The translations under genes and the position numbers were made by a program. The notes beneath the pieces are model-generated. The model did not search any database and had not been told where the DNA came from. It saw only the letters and a program-made list of their open reading frames with translations. DNA of 61,248 bases from Candidatus Omnitrophota bacterium (GTDB lineage: Bacteria; Omnitrophota; Omnitrophia; Omnitrophales; Aquincolibacteriaceae): the NCBI GenBank assembly GCA_903856085.1, contig CAIOAT010000031.1:1-61248 (forward strand), in the 5' to 3' direction. Positions 59,925-61,248 of this stretch are shown here, in pieces (the stretch's first letter is position 1; every line of letters starts with the position of its first letter).

Positions 59925-60374
59925 AAGAAAATTTTCTCGGTTCTTTTTGTGGCGTTATTCTTCTCGGGTTGCGTTTCAGCGAGTGCTCATCGGCAGGATG
60001 TGCAGGATAACGGTCCGAATAGTCTGACGGTCGGCAAAGTTCAACGGGAGATCAAGCTTGGAATGTCTTCAGCGCAAGTTGCGGAGACTCTGGGCTCCCC
60101 GAATATGGTCACCACCGATGAGCAAAGACGGGAAGTGTGGGTCTATGATAAGATCGCGACTGAGGCTGCTTATTCCACTAGCGGGTCCAGTTATGGCGGG
60201 GGCGTGGGTGCCGGCGGGACTCCGGGTTCCTCGCTCATTCTTGGCGGGTTGTTGGGCGGATATGGACGCAATGCAGGTGCTGTCAGTAGCACGCAGAAGA
60301 CTTTGACTGTGGTGATCAAGTTTGATAACGAAGGTAAAGTAAGAGATTTTGCTTACAACAGCTCAAAATTCTAA
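59922..60374 (+). CDS. BamE/SmpA-OmlA-like lipoprotein
   Basis: A 150-residue lipoprotein. The lipobox is FFSGC with Cys17. The motif VQREIKLGMSSAQVAETLGS followed by PNMVTTDEQRREVWVYDKIA is that of the SmpA/OmlA (BamE-like) fold, and a Gly/Ser-rich insert (GSSYGGGVGAGGTPGSS) precedes the last strands. BamE is part of the outer-membrane-protein assembly complex; many paralogues with this fold serve other envelope roles. It is followed within 2 bases by another lipoprotein gene. Confidence 0.75.
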   Translation: MKKIFSVLFVALFFSGCVSASAHRQDVQDNGPNSLTVGKVQREIKLGMSSAQVAETLGSPNMVTTDEQRREVWVYDKIATEAAYSTSGSSYGGGVGAGGTPGSSLILGGLLGGYGRNAGAVSSTQKTLTVVIKFDNEGKVRDFAYNSSKF

Positions 60375-60375
60375 G

Positions 60376-60945
60376 ATGCCGCAATTAGTCCGAGGTCTCC
60401 TCGCACGGAAGAAAATAGTTGTGGTGATAGGCTGTTTTTTTCTGGCAGGGTGTATGTCCATGCCCAAAGATCTTTTCCTGTTGCGACCTGATTACCTTGC
60501 CTCGCGTCAGCAGCAGATGAGAAAATACGAAACCACGGATGAAAAGAAGATCTTGCAGGCTGCGGCCGGAGTTCTTCAAGATCTTGGGTTTACCATCGAT
60601 AAAAGTGAGACGAATCTTGGCCTGATCGTTAGCTCTAAAAACCGTACAGCGGTAAGCGCAGGGCAAGTGACGGCGGCTATTACGTTGGATGCGGCCTGTA
60701 TCGTGTTCGGCTGCTACTCGAACTCTTACGGCCAGACGGATAAAGAGCAGCGGATCGAGGCATCCATGATCATCAATCCATCGCTTTCGGATAAGGCGAT
60801 CGTGGTCCGGGTCAAATTTCAGCGTGTCGTTTGGAATCAAATGGGGCAAGTCTCCCACTATGAAACAGTGACCGATCCCAAGCTTTATCAGGAATTTTTC
60901 GAAAAACTTTCCAAGGCCGTTTTCTTAGAGGAGCATAAAATATGA
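60376..60945 (+). CDS. Hypothetical lipoprotein, copy 1
   Basis: A 189-residue lipoprotein with lipobox FFLAGCMSMP. The mature part has RQQQMRKYETTDEKKILQAA followed by LQDLGFTIDKSETNLGLIVS, a pattern seen in a widespread but uncharacterised lipoprotein family. The ATG at 60376 is one base after the BamE-like stop and has no clear ribosome-binding site, so translation is probably coupled. The stop overlaps the next gene by 4 bases (ATGA). The neighbour is a paralogue. Confidence 0.65.
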   Translation: MPQLVRGLLARKKIVVVIGCFFLAGCMSMPKDLFLLRPDYLASRQQQMRKYETTDEKKILQAAAGVLQDLGFTIDKSETNLGLIVSSKNRTAVSAGQVTAAITLDAACIVFGCYSNSYGQTDKEQRIEASMIINPSLSDKAIVVRVKFQRVVWNQMGQVSHYETVTDPKLYQEFFEKLSKAVFLEEHKI

Positions 60946-61248
60946 ACCCGAAGCGTTATTCTTATCTGGCGGTCCTCGTTCTTCTTTTTTTAGCCTCAGG
61001 GTGTGCGTCATCTTCCAAACAGATCCTTGCGACGGAACAGAGTCAGGTCGCCTTGCGCAGCATGCAAAGCAGGGCTTTTGATACCACGGATCAGAAACTG
61101 ATGATGCGAAGCGTGATCAATACCTTGCAAGATCTTGATTTTTTGATACAGGATTCAAGCCTGGATCTCGGGACGGTGACGGGGCAGAAATTTTCTGGAA
61201 TTACAGTGGTTAAGATCTCTGTGACGGTGAAGGCGCGGAATGTGAAAC
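60942..61248 (+). CDS. Hypothetical lipoprotein, copy 2 (cut by the window end)
   Basis: At least 102 residues are visible before the window ends. The lipobox is FLASGCASS. The mature part repeats the pattern of the upstream lipoprotein: SMQSRAFDTTDQKLMMRSVI followed by NTLQDLDFLIQDSSLDLGTV. The ATG overlaps the upstream stop (ATGA), and GAGGAG lies about ten bases before it. The two tandem copies and the BamE-like gene form a lipoprotein operon. Confidence 0.65.
   Translation, partial: MNPKRYSYLAVLVLLFLASGCASSSKQILATEQSQVALRSMQSRAFDTTDQKLMMRSVINTLQDLDFLIQDSSLDLGTVTGQKFSGITVVKISVTVKARNVK

Noticed and set aside
1-61248. rRNA, tRNA, CRISPR arrays, phage or plasmid replication genes
   Set aside because: I saw no sequence in the window that supports any of these; apart from the IS end at the left edge and one REP-like palindrome, no mobile element is apparent.

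Overview
The window reads as a piece of chromosome from an uncultivated Gram-negative (diderm) bacterium. Outer-membrane beta-barrels, Sec signal peptides, lipoproteins, a FadL homologue, a BamE-like lipoprotein and a type V autotransporter show the two-membrane envelope. Very large secreted multidomain proteins, families of small secreted proteins and a hrcA-grpE-dnaJ-ybgC-gpsA block together resemble Omnitrophota (OP3) or a neighbouring PVC/Elusimicrobia-type lineage. That placement is inference; no rRNA or tRNA gene is visible. Almost every gene is on the + strand; the one clear exception is the FadL-like gene.

Layout. 0-0.5 kb: right end of an IS3-family element abutting a 5'-truncated CBS-domain gene. 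0.7-10.7 kb: envelope genes, including an outer-membrane barrel, a SemiSWEET-like protein, three exported Ntn-hydrolases (two penicillin-V-acylase/choloylglycine-hydrolase paralogues and one C45-type acyltransferase), YwqK-like repeat proteins, a DUF1622 protein, and a receiver-histidine kinase with a second receiver protein. 10.7-15.0 kb: exported amidohydrolase, DUF2092 protein, Gly/Asn-rich protein and SphA-type outer-membrane protein. 15.1-22.4 kb: cysteine desulfurase, TusA-like carrier, PP-loop ATPase of the sugar-amidotransferase type, SxtJ-like and DUF5989/SxtK-like small membrane proteins (the latter a 53-residue gene), carbamoyltransferase, and two tandem SGNH-type proteins. 22.4-26.6 kb: barrel protein, a 54-residue coiled-coil gene, exported SNase-like nuclease, SPFH protein, MurB.

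26.6-37.6 kb: a 1241-residue autotransporter with a C9 tract between ribosome-binding site and start, small zinc-ribbon and secreted proteins, then a 1738-residue exported protein with six Ig/BACON-like repeats and a nucleotidyltransferase-like signature near its C-terminus. 37.7-39.3 kb: ECF sigma, zf-HC2 anti-sigma and a CpxP-like protein. 39.5-43.8 kb: hrcA (short), grpE, dnaJ (dnaK absent), ybgC, gpsA. 43.8-45.3 kb: FadL-like gene on the minus strand. 45.5-59.8 kb: a small protein, a ribbon-helix-helix-like protein, a 4367-residue modular giant protein ending in an alpha/beta-hydrolase domain, and a coupled exported TPR protein. 59.9-61.2 kb: BamE-like lipoprotein and two tandem paralogous lipoproteins, the last cut by the window edge.

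The strongest candidates for an undescribed system are (a) the sulfur-relay/PP-loop/carbamoyltransferase/SGNH cluster, which looks like a pathway placing sulfur and carbamoyl groups on an envelope glycan or exported metabolite, and (b) the RHH-giant protein-TPR operon, which looks like a toxin or surface-effector locus. G/C homopolymer tracts of 8-9 bases in or at the translation starts of three exported-protein genes suggest possible phase variation.
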